Source of the DNA: Alloboseaceae bacterium BT-24-1
GTDB taxonomy: Bacteria; Pseudomonadota; Alphaproteobacteria; Rhizobiales; Beijerinckiaceae
Direction of reading: 5' to 3'
Assembly: GCA_025846845.1 (NCBI GenBank)
Contig: JAOYTL010000023.1
Span: 8,784-72,783, forward strand
Length of the DNA stretch: 64,000 nt
The position numbers were made by a program, and so were the translations under genes. Position 1 is the first letter of the stretch, and each line of letters begins with the position of its first letter. The notes beneath the pieces were generated by a model that saw only the letters and a program-made list of their open reading frames with translations, was not told where the DNA came from and did not search any database. Positions 24,474-33,352 of the stretch are shown here, in pieces.

Positions 24474-25901
24474 ATGACCTATCCCCGTCCTTCGCTCTGG
24501 ATCGCCGGCGCGGCCTGCCAAGGCACCGGCCCGACCATCGCCGTGCTCGATCCCGCCACCGGTGGCGTCCTGGCCGAGTTCGCCGGAGCCGCTGCGGACG
24601 AGATCGCGCGGGCTGAAGCGGCGGCTGCGCATGGCTACCGGATATGGCGCGCGACGCCGGCACCCGAGCGCGAGCGCGTGCTGCGCCTGACGGCGCAGGC
24701 GATGCGTGGCGACCGCAGCCTGATGGCCACCCTGATCGTGCAGGAAAACGGCAAGCCGATGCGGGAGGCGCTCGCCGAGATCGACGCCGCCGCCGACACC
24801 TTCGATTTCTACGCCGCCGAAGCCCGGCGCAGTTATGGGCGGACGATACCGGCCCGCAGCCCCGGTGCGCGCATGGCGACCTCACGCGAGCCCGTCGGTG
24901 TCGTCGCGGCGTTCTCGCCCTGGAATTTCCCGGCCATCAATCTGGTGCGCAAGCTGGCGCCGGCTCTTGCCGCCGGTTGCGCGGTCATCGCCAAGCCGGC
25001 GGAGGAGACGCCGGCGACCGCGCTCGCAATCGCCAATCATCTCGGGCAGGCCGGACTGCCGCCGGGCGCGCTGAACCTGCTCTTCGGCGATCCGGCTCAG
25101 ATCTCCTCCGCCCTGATCGCCTCGCCCGTTATCCGCAAGATCAGCTTTACGGGCTCGACCGCGGTCGGCCGCCAGCTCGCCCAGCAGGCGGGGGCGGCGC
25201 TGAAGCGCTGCACGATGGAGCTCGGCGGGCATGCCCCGACGATCATCTGCGCCGACGCCGATCCTGAAGCTGCCGCCGACCTGGTCGCCGCCGCCAAGTT
25301 CCGCAATGCCGGACAGAGCTGCAATGTCGCCAGCCGCTTCTATGTCCATCGCTCAGGGTACGATCGCTTCGTGGCTCGTCTGGCCGAGCGGGCTCGCGCC
25401 ATCGTCGTCGGGCCGGGCAGCGACGATGCCACCGGGATGGGACCGCTGTCGAACGCTCGTCGGCTCGATGCGATGTCGGTCCTGGTTTCGGATGCCGTCA
25501 AGGCGAATGCCAGGGTCGTCGCCGGCGGGCGCCCGCTCGAACGCCCCGGCTTCTATTTTTCGCCGACTGTGCTGGCCGAGGTGCCTGCCGCGGCCGCGGT
25601 CATGCGCACCGAGCCTTTCGGCCCGATCGCTCCCGTCGCGGCCTTCGACGATCTCGACGAAGCCCTCGCGCTCGCCAATGACAGCGCCTTTGCCCTGGCG
25701 GGCTATGTCGTGACCGATCATGCCCCGACGGCCCGGAGACTGGCGCAAGGCCTGAATGCCGGCGCGATCGGGGTCAACACCTTCACGGTCGCGTTGCCGG
25801 AGGTGCCGTTCGGAGGGTCCGGTGCCAGCGGTTGGGGCCAGGAGGGCGGGCCGGAAGGGCTCGAGCCCTACCTCCTGACCCGCTTCGTGCACGAAGCCTG
25901 A
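24474..25901 (+). CDS. NAD(P)-dependent aldehyde dehydrogenase, succinate-semialdehyde-dehydrogenase-like
   Basis: A complete 475-aa aldehyde dehydrogenase. Active-site features are present: Asn in the SPWNFP motif (151), Lys in IAKPAEETP (174), the FTGST cofactor turn, general-base Glu in MELGGHAP (249) and catalytic Cys in NAGQSCNVASRF (283). The overall pattern is nearest to the succinate-semialdehyde/medium-chain semialdehyde dehydrogenases. It would oxidise an aldehyde to its acid, most likely made by the neighbouring GMC oxidoreductase. The next gene starts 11 bases after its stop. Control by the upstream palindromes is likely. The exact substrate cannot be read from the sequence. Confidence 0.93.
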   Translation: MTYPRPSLWIAGAACQGTGPTIAVLDPATGGVLAEFAGAAADEIARAEAAAAHGYRIWRATPAPERERVLRLTAQAMRGDRSLMATLIVQENGKPMREALAEIDAAADTFDFYAAEARRSYGRTIPARSPGARMATSREPVGVVAAFSPWNFPAINLVRKLAPALAAGCAVIAKPAEETPATALAIANHLGQAGLPPGALNLLFGDPAQISSALIASPVIRKISFTGSTAVGRQLAQQAGAALKRCTMELGGHAPTIICADADPEAAADLVAAAKFRNAGQSCNVASRFYVHRSGYDRFVARLAERARAIVVGPGSDDATGMGPLSNARRLDAMSVLVSDAVKANARVVAGGRPLERPGFYFSPTVLAEVPAAAAVMRTEPFGPIAPVAAFDDLDEALALANDSAFALAGYVVTDHAPTARRLAQGLNAGAIGVNTFTVALPEVPFGGSGASGWGQEGGPEGLEPYLLTRFVHEA

Positions 25902-25912
25902 CGGTGGCGGCG

Positions 25913-27664
25913 ATGCAGAAACTGGAAGCCGATTTCATCATCGTCGGTGGCGGTTCCGCCGGCTGCGTCCTGGCGAACCGCCTCTCCGCTTCGGGCCGGC
26001 ACCGGGTCGTCCTGATCGAGGCCGGGCGCGACCAGCTCCCCGATCGGGAGGAGCCCGCGATCCTCGACAGCTATCCGCGTGTCGCCTACTTCAATCCGGC
26101 GAACATCTGGGCGGATCTCAAGGTCTTCCTCGAGCCGGTCTCGCACAACGACCCGGCGGCCCAGCCGAAGGCGAAGCGCTATGAGCAGGCGCGGATCATG
26201 GGCGGCGGCTCCAGCCTGAACGACATGCAGGCCAATCGCGGCCTGCCGAGCGACTATGACGACTGGGCCGCCAATGGCGCCGAAGGCTGGGACTGGCAGG
26301 GCGTCCTTCCGTTCTTTCGCAAGCTCGAGCGCGACATGGACTTCGCCGGCCCGCTCCACGGCGACACCGGGCCGATCCCGATCCGGCGCATCCAGCCCGA
26401 GGTGTGGCCCGGCTTCTCGCGCGCCGCGGCCACCGCCATGGTCGAGGCGGGCTTCGCCCCGATGCAGGACCAGAACGCCGAGTTCGGCGACGGCTGCTTT
26501 CCGATCGCCATCTCGAACGTCTACGACCGGCGTGTCTCCACGGCGATCGCCTATCTCGACAATTCCGCCAGGCGCCGCCGCAACCTGACGATCATCGCCG
26601 ATTGCCGGGTCGAGGCGCTGACGGTTTCGGACGGACGCGTCACCGGTGTCTCGGCCCGAGGGCCGGGCGGGCCTCTCGGCATCTCCGGCGCCGAGACGAT
26701 CATCTGTGCCGGCGCCCTTCATTCGCCTGCCATGCTGCTGCGCAGTGGTATCGGTCCGGCGGCGGAGTTGAAAGCGCTCGGCATTCCCGTCCTCGCCGAC
26801 CGGCGTGGCGTCGGGCGCAATCTGCAGGAGCATCCGGCGCTCTCGGTCTCGGCCTATGTTCGCCGCGAGGCGCGGCTCCAGCCCGCGCTTCGCCGCCACA
26901 CCCATCTCGGCTTGCGCTACTCCTCCGGCCAGGCCGGCACGCCACAGGGCGACATGTACATGGTCGCCCTGAGCAAGACCGGGTGGCATCCCGTGGGCCT
27001 GCAGCTCGGATCGCTGGTCACCTGGGTGAACCGGCCGTTCTCGCGGGGCAAGGTCGTCCTGACCTCCGCCTCGGCGGCCGAGGAGCCGCGCATCGAGTTC
27101 GCCCTGTTGTCCGACCGGCGCGATCTCGATCGCCTGATGTCGGGGCTGCGGCTGGCCGCCGGCATCTTCGGCCAGCCGGCGCTCCGCGCCGTGACGCATG
27201 ACCCATTCCCGACGAGCTACAGCGAGCGCGTCCGCGACCTCGGGATCGTCTCGACCAAGAACCTGATCCTGACCTCGATCCTCGCATTCGGCCTCGACGG
27301 TCCGGCCTGGCTCAGGCGCAAGCTCCTGCGCCATGTCGTCACCGAGGGGGCGCCGCTGGAGCAGATGCTCGCCGACGACGAGGTTCTGGAGCATTTCGTC
27401 CGCAGCTCGGTCCATGGAGTCTGGCACGCTGCCGGTTCCTGCCGCATGGGTGCGCCGGGCGATCCCGATGCCGTGGTGACTTGCGATGGCCGCGTCATCG
27501 GCGTCGCCGGCCTTCGCATCGCCGATGCCTCGGTGATGCCGTCCGTGCCGAGCGCCAACACCAACATCCCGACGATCATGATCGCCGAGAAGATCAGCGC
27601 GGCAATCCTGTCGGAGCAGCCAGGACAGACGGCGGCTACGGTTGTTTCTGCGGATGCGAGCTAG
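25913..27664 (+). CDS. GMC-family FAD-dependent oxidoreductase (alcohol/choline dehydrogenase type)
   Basis: Start at 25913 (MQKLEADFIIVGGGSAG) gives 583 aa; the frame is open further upstream but that part overlaps the dehydrogenase gene and has no family likeness. The N-terminal FAD-binding loop is IIVGGGSAGCVLANRLSASG. The GMC signature appears as MGGGSSLNDMQANRG and in GAETIICAGALHSPAMLLRS. The C-terminal active-site region contains HGVWHAAGSCRMG and PSVPSANTNIPTIMIAEK with the expected His and Asn. It probably oxidises an alcohol to the aldehyde used by the upstream enzyme. It is somewhat longer than typical choline dehydrogenases. Confidence 0.92.
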   Translation: MQKLEADFIIVGGGSAGCVLANRLSASGRHRVVLIEAGRDQLPDREEPAILDSYPRVAYFNPANIWADLKVFLEPVSHNDPAAQPKAKRYEQARIMGGGSSLNDMQANRGLPSDYDDWAANGAEGWDWQGVLPFFRKLERDMDFAGPLHGDTGPIPIRRIQPEVWPGFSRAAATAMVEAGFAPMQDQNAEFGDGCFPIAISNVYDRRVSTAIAYLDNSARRRRNLTIIADCRVEALTVSDGRVTGVSARGPGGPLGISGAETIICAGALHSPAMLLRSGIGPAAELKALGIPVLADRRGVGRNLQEHPALSVSAYVRREARLQPALRRHTHLGLRYSSGQAGTPQGDMYMVALSKTGWHPVGLQLGSLVTWVNRPFSRGKVVLTSASAAEEPRIEFALLSDRRDLDRLMSGLRLAAGIFGQPALRAVTHDPFPTSYSERVRDLGIVSTKNLILTSILAFGLDGPAWLRRKLLRHVVTEGAPLEQMLADDEVLEHFVRSSVHGVWHAAGSCRMGAPGDPDAVVTCDGRVIGVAGLRIADASVMPSVPSANTNIPTIMIAEKISAAILSEQPGQTAATVVSADAS

Positions 27665-27667
27665 GCC

Positions 27668-28021
27668 ATGCCCGTGATCGCCGTGCACACCGCGCAGGAC
27701 TGGTGCGCTGCGCCGGATGCCGTACTCGAAGGGCTGCGGGATGCCGCAATGGCGGCATGGTCGCTCGAGCCGGCGGCGCTGACCCTGCTCTGGCGGCCCT
27801 ATGCCGCCGGGCGGATGATCGCCCCGGCAAATCGGGGCGCGCGCTATTGCCTGATCGAGATCGCCATGCTCGCAGGACGTTCCCCGGAGCTGAAGCAGAG
27901 CCTCGCGCTGGCCTGCATTGCGGCCCTGGCGCGCCTCGGCGCGCCTGCGGCAGACATCGACATCTGCTTCAGCGAGAGCCGGCCGGCCGACTGGTTAGTC
28001 GCAGGACGTCCGCTGCCATGA
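27668..28021 (+). CDS. Tautomerase-superfamily protein
   Basis: A 117-aa protein starting Met-Pro, so Pro is exposed at position 1 after Met removal, as required for catalysis in the 4-oxalocrotonate tautomerase/MIF superfamily. The second half (YCLIEIAMLAGRSPELKQSL, then the PAADIDICFSESRPADWLV segment) matches the second beta-alpha-beta unit of the longer tautomerases (IE-x-x-x-x-x-GRSPE-x-K, and a final Asp/Trp segment). It could isomerise an unsaturated acid or dehalogenate in the pathway. It is 3 bases after the GMC gene and overlaps the regulator gene by ATGA. Confidence 0.7.
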   Translation: MPVIAVHTAQDWCAAPDAVLEGLRDAAMAAWSLEPAALTLLWRPYAAGRMIAPANRGARYCLIEIAMLAGRSPELKQSLALACIAALARLGAPAADIDICFSESRPADWLVAGRPLP

Positions 28022-28467
28022 CGCGCACCAACAGGGAAGACGACAACGACCGCAGGATCATGGCGGTGCTGGCCGCGAATGCGCGACAGCCGACGGTGGC
28101 GATCGCAAAAAAGCTCGGCTTGCCGCGAACGACCGTGCATGAGCGGATCGAGAGACTGGAGCGCAACGGCACCATCACGGGCTATCGCGCCGTCTTCGCC
28201 AGCCCTGCAGTCGGACATCAGCTGGAAGCGACGCTTCTGCTCTCGATCAGGCAGCGTCGGCAGTCGGAGGTCGTGCGGCGGCTCGAAAGCCTGCCGGAAG
28301 TCCGCAGCTGCGCCTCGGTCAGCGGCGAGTTTGATCTGATGCTGGTCGTGGAAGCTCCTCTCAGCGAGGACCTGGATGCCGTCATAGACGAGATTACAAG
28401 CTTGGAAGCGGTCGAACGTTGCATGACGCTGATCGTCTTGGCGAAGAAGTTCACGCGCGGAGATTGA
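28018..28467 (+). CDS. Lrp/AsnC-family transcriptional regulator
   Basis: ATG at 28018, overlapping the tautomerase stop, gives 149 aa. The N-terminal winged helix reads NDRRIMAVLAANARQPTVAI, then AKKLGLPRTTVHERIERLER and NGTITGYRAVF, the standard Lrp/AsnC pattern. The C-terminal half is a RAM-type effector domain (VRRLESLPEVRSCASVSGEF through DLMLVV). It is the last gene of the catabolic unit and may sense an amino acid or related product. An apparent longer frame upstream is out of frame with real neighbours. Confidence 0.9.
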   Translation: MTRTNREDDNDRRIMAVLAANARQPTVAIAKKLGLPRTTVHERIERLERNGTITGYRAVFASPAVGHQLEATLLLSIRQRRQSEVVRRLESLPEVRSCASVSGEFDLMLVVEAPLSEDLDAVIDEITSLEAVERCMTLIVLAKKFTRGD

Positions 28468-28568
28468 GTTCCGACATTTCGCCAGTCGCCGAGCAATGGC
28501 TCCGACACTATGCCGATGCTGTCGACGGTGCCGTGCCGTAGGGTGGCGTTTCATTAGGAATATGTGAC

Positions 28569-30077
28569 ATGCGCGGCGCCGACCTTCTCGTTCACATGCT
28601 GACCGCCTATGGGGTCGACGTCATCTTCGGCGTACCCGGCGATACGAACGTCCCGCTCTACGACGCCCTGCGCGAGGCACAGGGACGGTTGCGCCATGTC
28701 ATGGCCCGTGACGAGCGTTCGGCCGGCTATATGGCGGACGCCTATGCACGCCTGACCAACCGACCGGGGGTGGTCGAGGTCCCGAGCGGCGCCGGGGCGA
28801 CCTATGTCTTGCCGTGCGTTGCGGAGGCCAACGGCTCTTCGGTCCCGCTGATCGTGATCACCAGCGACACGCCGGTCGCCAGCGAGGGTCGCGGCGTCAT
28901 CACCGAACTTGACTGCGCCCGTCTGTTCGAGCCGGTGGCGAAAGCCTCATGGCTGGTCAAATCAGCCAAAAGGCTGCCGGACACGGTGCGCCGTGCCTTC
29001 CGCGTCGCGACGGGCGGCAAGCCGGGCGTCGTCCATCTCGCCGTCCCCGAGGACGTGCTTCACGAAGAGGTCGAGCTGGCCGCCGTCTCGCTGCATGTCG
29101 AGACGCATCACCGCAGTTTCCCGGCCTACCGGCCGTCGGCGACGGCGACCGAACTCGACAGCCTGATTGCCCTGATCGGCCAGGCCCGGCGCCCGCTTTT
29201 CGTCTTCGGCGGCGGCGCGAAGCGGTCGCAGGCTGGCGCGGCGCTGCTCGCCCTGGCCGAACGCCTGGGCATGCCGATCGTCAACACCATCACCGGGCAG
29301 AGCTCATTGCCCGACGGTCATCGGCTCGCCATCGGCGTGACCGGCGACAACGGCTTTCATCCGCATGCCAACCGCGCCGTCGCGGAAGCCGACCTCCTCG
29401 TCTACTGGGGTTGCCGCCTCGGCTCGGTCGTGTCCGTCGGCTGGACATTCCCGCCACCCGATCACGAGCGGCGCATCGTCCAGATCGATATCGATCCCGA
29501 GATCATCGGCAACAACTCTGCCAATGCGCTCAGCATAAACGGCGATGTCCGCGCGGTCGCGGAAGGCTTGGCTGCTGCCCTGCCAGATGCGCTCGCAGTG
29601 GACCCGCAATGGCTCGAAAGATTGAATGGCTGGAGGGCGCAGTTCTGGCGGGAGGTGCAGGACGAGCTGCTCGACGACAGCTTGCCGCTGAAGCCCCAGC
29701 GCGTGGTCCAGGCGCTGAACGAGCGGTTGGACGGCGCCTTCAGCATCCTCTCGGATCCGGGCACGCCGACGCCGCACATGACGCGCCTGCTGCGGCTCGA
29801 CGATCCCGACACCGACTTCATCATTCCACGCGCTTACGGCGGCCTCGGCTATGCGCTGCCGGCGGCAGTCGGTGCCTGGCTGGCACGCCCGGGCGCGCGA
29901 CCGCTCGCGCTGTTCGGGGATGGCTCGTTTGGAATGAACTGCGGCGAGCTCGAGACGCTGGTCCGGCTCGGCGTGCCGGCTGTGCTCATCCATTTCGACG
30001 TCATGGTCGTCGGCAATCAGGATGCGGGTCATCGCCCTGCTTTCTGCGCTGACAGCAACTGCCCTCGCGGCTCATGA
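28569..30077 (+). pseudogene. Thiamine-diphosphate-dependent enzyme (acetolactate-synthase-like), C-terminus lost
   Basis: AGGAA precedes the start. Residues 1 to about 475 follow the ThDP decarboxylase/acetolactate-synthase family: YGVDVIFGVPGDTNVPLYDA, the catalytic Glu in MARDERSAGYMADAYAR, a central domain, then PRAYGGLGYALPAAVGAWLA and the cofactor motif start LFGDGSFGMNCGELETLVRL. The family motif should go on with HF-(D/N)-N-x-x-F/Y and about 60-90 more residues. Instead, after AVLIHFD (near base 30000), the frame reads VMVVGNQDAGHRPAF and stops. The second half of the ThDP/Mg site is therefore missing and the enzyme is very likely inactive. It sits at the left edge of a decay zone. 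Confidence 0.8.
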
Positions 30078-30099
30078 CGTTCGAACTGTTGGTGCCTAG
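30022..30099 (+). pseudogene. Orphan signal-peptide remnant
   Basis: A 25-residue frame, MRVIALLSALTATALAAHDV and five more residues, looks exactly like an exported protein's signal peptide and then stops. It overlaps the damaged end of the ThDP enzyme gene in another frame. It is probably the 5' end of a periplasmic-protein gene whose body was deleted. Confidence 0.4.
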
Positions 30100-30325
30100 T
30101 GAGAACAATCTCTCCCGAGATTACAGTACGGAACCCGGCCGTCGAACCGGCGAAACCCTGAAAATAGCTTCGTAACACGCTGAATGATGCCGATTCAGAC
30201 CGTGCGGCACGGCCGGTGCCGGCAATTGTTCGCTCCGGCGCAAGGTAAGAGCGCCACGGGCCGGCGTGCATCGACCTCGCGCTTAACCGCGCCGATCCGA
30301 AGACCCGCCTCAGGATCGTCGACGG

Positions 30326-30830
30326 CTTCGGACGGGACAACCGGACCACCGCCATGACGACGGTGCCTGTCGATCGCGATCTGACCATGAGGCGTCCATC
30401 GATCTGCTGAAGCCGCGCGTTCATGCCTCGGATGCCGACGCCAAGCAGCGGACTGCCATCGCCTTTCTTGCGCGTGAAGAGCCCGATACCGTCATCGCGT
30501 ATGCGGATGACCAGCCGATCCGTGAAGATCCTCGCCTGGACGCTGACGCGCGAGGCATGGGCATGCCGATGGACATTCGTCAGGGCTTCCTGGACCACGC
30601 GCAGGAGTGAGCGCTGCACCGCATCCGGCAGATCGTCGATCTCCTCGGAGATCGCCGTCGTCGCCTCCAGCCCCGTCCTTCGCGCGAAACCGGCGATGAA
30701 CTGCTCCAGCGTGGCTTGCAGCCCATCATGTGCCAGATTTGGAGGATGAAGCAGATAGGTGAAGACGCGTAGCTCGGTGAGGGCCTTCCCGATGAGATCT
30801 GCTATTCTATCGCATTCGGTCGAAATGTCA
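30326..30830 (-). pseudogene. NarL-type sensor histidine kinase fragment
   Basis: The frame from about ISTECDRIADLIGKALTELR through VFTYLLHPPNLAHDGLQATL, SLLRVVQEALTNVHRHAHAS, RIRDDGIGLFTRKKGDGSPL and LGVGIRGMNARLQQIDGRL is the end of the HisKA_3-type dimerisation domain plus a full HATPase domain (N box EALTNVHRHA, G1 DDGIG, G2 GVGIRGM). The phospho-accepting His segment and the whole sensor region are absent, and both flanks of the frame lack family likeness. I therefore read it as a remnant rather than a gene. Confidence 0.7.
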
Positions 30831-31125
30831 GTGCCGCTCTTCGACGGCCCGGGGAAAGCATCAGGCCGGTTACGACCAGGCCTGCGGCGATGACCAGGGC
30901 AAGAGCGCAGGCACAGGTGTCGGCAAGACCTTCGATGTCCTCTCGACGAAACGGTTCTAGCTGTGTACCCGCGCAGCCCAGTCGCTTTTGTACCGCTTGT
31001 GGTCATTCTGGATAAACGCCTCGAAGCGGGCGTTGATGGAGCGGGTATTTGCTCTCGCTCGCCCACGCGGCGGTGGCATGACGGCCCTTCGCTTCACTGA
31101 AATTGCTTCCGAATGCGAGCCGTCG
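30831..31125. other. No intact gene; likely degenerate sequence
   Basis: Short minus-strand stretches look like gene tails but are not open at both ends. One (about 30865-30960) reads EDIEGLADTCACALALVIAA plus a short Pro/Arg end and could be the end of a membrane protein. Another (30957-31085) ends INARFEAFIQNDHKRYKSDW, possibly the end of an exported binding protein. Nothing here supports a functional gene. Confidence 0.4.
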
Positions 31126-32859
31126 TCAGGGCTCGCGCGCGACCCGGAAACCGTTGGTGTAGAAGCGTACGTCGGCTTCGTATTTGAAGCGGGCGGCCGA
31201 GCGCAGATAGCGTGGATCGTTATTGAAGGAGCCGCCGCGCAGTACGCGCTCGCGGCAACCAGGCAGCACATGGGCACTGCCATCGCGCGGTGCGGTGCGA
31301 TAATTCTCGCTCCAGCAGTCCGCGACCCATTCGGCGGCGTTGCCAGCCATGTCGTAGAGGCCGAAGGCGTTGGGCGGATACTGGCCTGCAGCGACGGCGC
31401 TGCGGCGCGGCTGATCGTTGCAGCCCAGGCAGTTCGCGCGGTCCTTCTCCACGGCCTGGCCCCAGGGATAGGTCGTCGTCGTGCCGGCACGCGCGGCATA
31501 TTCCCATTCGCTCTCGCTGGGCAGCCGATAGCGCTTTCCCGTCTTGGCCGAGAGCCAGGCGAGATAGGCGTTGGCGTCGTTCCAGTGAAGATCCGTGACC
31601 GGGCGCTTGCCGCGTCCCAGCCCGCGATCGTCAGGCCGGTAGCTGCAGCCGCCCTCGTTCACGCAGCGGTCCCATTCCTCGAAATTCACCTCTCGCGTGC
31701 CGAGATAGAAGCCGCGCACGGTAACGGGATGAACGGGCTTCTCGAACTCGTAGAGATCGTTCGAACCCATCTGGAAAGAGCCCGGCGGGATCGCCGTCAG
31801 TTCGGGGCAGTCGCCGCAGTCGCGGATCGGGCCCGTCTTCGGCGCCGGCGGGGCGGGCGTTGCGGCGGCCGGAGGCGGAGCGGCCGAGGCTGCAGGCGCA
31901 GCCGCCCCGGGCTTGCCGCGGTAGAGTTGCTCGCGGGCGCGCGCCAGTGCCGAGAAGCGGCCGTTCGGATAGGAGTCGAGATAGGCGCGGTATTCGCTGG
32001 CATTCTCGCTGTTGCGGATCGATTCCCAGAAGGCGAGCTCGAAGGCGTCCGGCGAGGCGTCGGAACTTGGCGGTGACAGGATGACGGCGCGGTTCGCCTG
32101 AGCGACCGCGACGGGCTGGCCGACAGGCGTCACCACGAGCCCCTTCGACGGCGCGGATGAGAGCCAGATTTGCTGGCTGCGCCGGCTCGCCTTCGCCACC
32201 GCGTCGCGCACGCGCTCGACTGCCGCCGCCATGTCGAGACCGGGCGTACGGATCGCCTTCAGCCACTCCTCGACCGCGCGATTGCCACGGGGCCCGGAGT
32301 CCACGACCGTTTTCCCCGGCGCGGCCGTGAACATCACCGCGACGGTCTCGAGCCGCTCGGTCGCACGCAGGCCCTTGCCTCGCGCCTGCCAAGGATTGTC
32401 GCGACTGGCATCGATCAGCACGAGGGCGCTGGACGGCTTGGCAATGATCAGCGGGTCGATCACCTCGTCGAGATCGACGGCGTCCTGCACCGGATTGGGC
32501 GAGATCGGCACGAGGAAATCGCGGTCGCGCTGCTGCACGGCATGACCGGAATAGAACACCACGGCCGAAGCGCCGGGGCGCAGCTTGCCGGCAAACTGAG
32601 CGATCGCCTGCCGCACGTCCGCACGTGCCCCATTTTCCACCGCGACCACGTCGAAGCCGCCTTCGCGCAGCGCCGCTGCAACGGTACGGCCCTGTGCCGG
32701 CGCCTGGGCGATGGCCGCGTCGGGATAGGCACCGTTGGCGATCACCAGCGCAACGCGGGTTGGGCGCGCAGCCTCCTGCGGCAGCGCAGGCATCGCCGCA
32801 AGCGCGACGAGCGGGACGGCGAGGAGAAAGGAGCGCAACCAGCCCATGCTAGCGACCAT
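31126..32859 (-). CDS. Secreted pseudocaspase fused to a formylglycine-generating-enzyme-like (FGE/SUMF1) domain
   Basis: A 577-aa protein. A signal peptide (about 1-28) is followed by a caspase-like (peptidase C14) domain: TRVALVIANGAYPDAAIAQA, the catalytic His in VVFYSGHAVQQRDRDFLVP (106), then LVLIDASRDNPWQARG. The family catalytic Cys (DACRNNP) is replaced by Ser at 152; the codon AGT is at 32404-32406. A helical segment (about 265-315) and an Ala/Pro linker lead to an FGE-sulfatase/C-lectin-like domain (about 348-577): IPPGSFQMGS, KRYRLPSESEWEYAARAGTT, GLYDMAGNAAEWVADCW, RVLRGGSFNNDP and the YTNGFRVARE end. It is the third gene of a minus-strand unit with two DUF4399 genes. It is probably a binding or regulatory protein rather than a protease. 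Confidence 0.88.
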   Translation of the reverse strand: MVASMGWLRSFLLAVPLVALAAMPALPQEAARPTRVALVIANGAYPDAAIAQAPAQGRTVAAALREGGFDVVAVENGARADVRQAIAQFAGKLRPGASAVVFYSGHAVQQRDRDFLVPISPNPVQDAVDLDEVIDPLIIAKPSSALVLIDASRDNPWQARGKGLRATERLETVAVMFTAAPGKTVVDSGPRGNRAVEEWLKAIRTPGLDMAAAVERVRDAVAKASRRSQQIWLSSAPSKGLVVTPVGQPVAVAQANRAVILSPPSSDASPDAFELAFWESIRNSENASEYRAYLDSYPNGRFSALARAREQLYRGKPGAAAPAASAAPPPAAATPAPPAPKTGPIRDCGDCPELTAIPPGSFQMGSNDLYEFEKPVHPVTVRGFYLGTREVNFEEWDRCVNEGGCSYRPDDRGLGRGKRPVTDLHWNDANAYLAWLSAKTGKRYRLPSESEWEYAARAGTTTTYPWGQAVEKDRANCLGCNDQPRRSAVAAGQYPPNAFGLYDMAGNAAEWVADCWSENYRTAPRDGSAHVLPGCRERVLRGGSFNNDPRYLRSAARFKYEADVRFYTNGFRVAREP

Positions 32860-32899
32860 TCGTCATCGGTGGCGCCTCGGGGCGCAGGCTGCCGCAATC

Positions 32900-33352
32900 T
32901 CAGCGCACATAGATCGTGATCTTCGGCGACATCACGGGCGGATCATGCGGCGTATGAGTGTGGTCCCCGAGCAATAATTGCAGCGTATGAGGCCCTTTCG
33001 GCAAGGTAACGACAACCTCCGTTTGACCATTGCCAAGATGGATATTGTTGTAGTCGGACGGGATCGGCCGGCCGGGCGGGCCAGGATCGGTATCGATCAG
33101 CAAATGATGATGGCCGGTCGCCGCATGTTCGACGCCAGCCGGCGCGACACCCATGTTGCGCAGCCCGATCCGAACGGTGAAACGCTCCGGCACGCGTAAA
33201 CCGTCGAGGGGGTAGTGAAAATAGACGAGCGCGCCGGGCGGCGGTTTCTGCCGCTTAACGGCCTGTGCCAACCCGTCGGCCGCCCAGAAGGGGCCAGCCA
33301 TCACACAAGACGCCGCCAGGAGACCTGCAAAGCTACGGCGCGAAATTCTCAT
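32900..33352 (-). CDS. Exported DUF4399 protein, single domain
   Basis: A 150-aa protein with an N-terminal RRSFAGLLAASCVMAG signal that is Tat-like (twin Arg, Ser-Phe) followed by AxA. The body is one DUF4399 domain: RFTVRIGLRNMGVAPAGVEH, GHHHLLIDTDPG, YNNIHLGNGQTEVVVTLPKG and HTLQLLLGDHTHTPHDPPVM. The His-rich pattern (HHH, IH, HTH, PHD) is conserved in the family and suggests metal binding, but the family function is unknown. The start overlaps the stop of the triple-domain gene upstream (ATGA), and it is 40 bases before the pseudocaspase gene, so the three are co-transcribed. Confidence 0.85.
   Translation of the reverse strand: MRISRRSFAGLLAASCVMAGPFWAADGLAQAVKRQKPPPGALVYFHYPLDGLRVPERFTVRIGLRNMGVAPAGVEHAATGHHHLLIDTDPGPPGRPIPSDYNNIHLGNGQTEVVVTLPKGPHTLQLLLGDHTHTPHDPPVMSPKITIYVR

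Noticed and set aside
25868..27688. A 606-residue minus-strand frame opposite the GMC oxidoreductase
   Set aside because: The plus strand has all GMC motifs; the antisense frame is an Arg/Asp/His-rich shadow.
30988..32076. A 362-residue plus-strand frame opposite the pseudocaspase gene
   Set aside because: The minus strand encodes a recognisable caspase/FGE protein; this frame has no domain or start signal.
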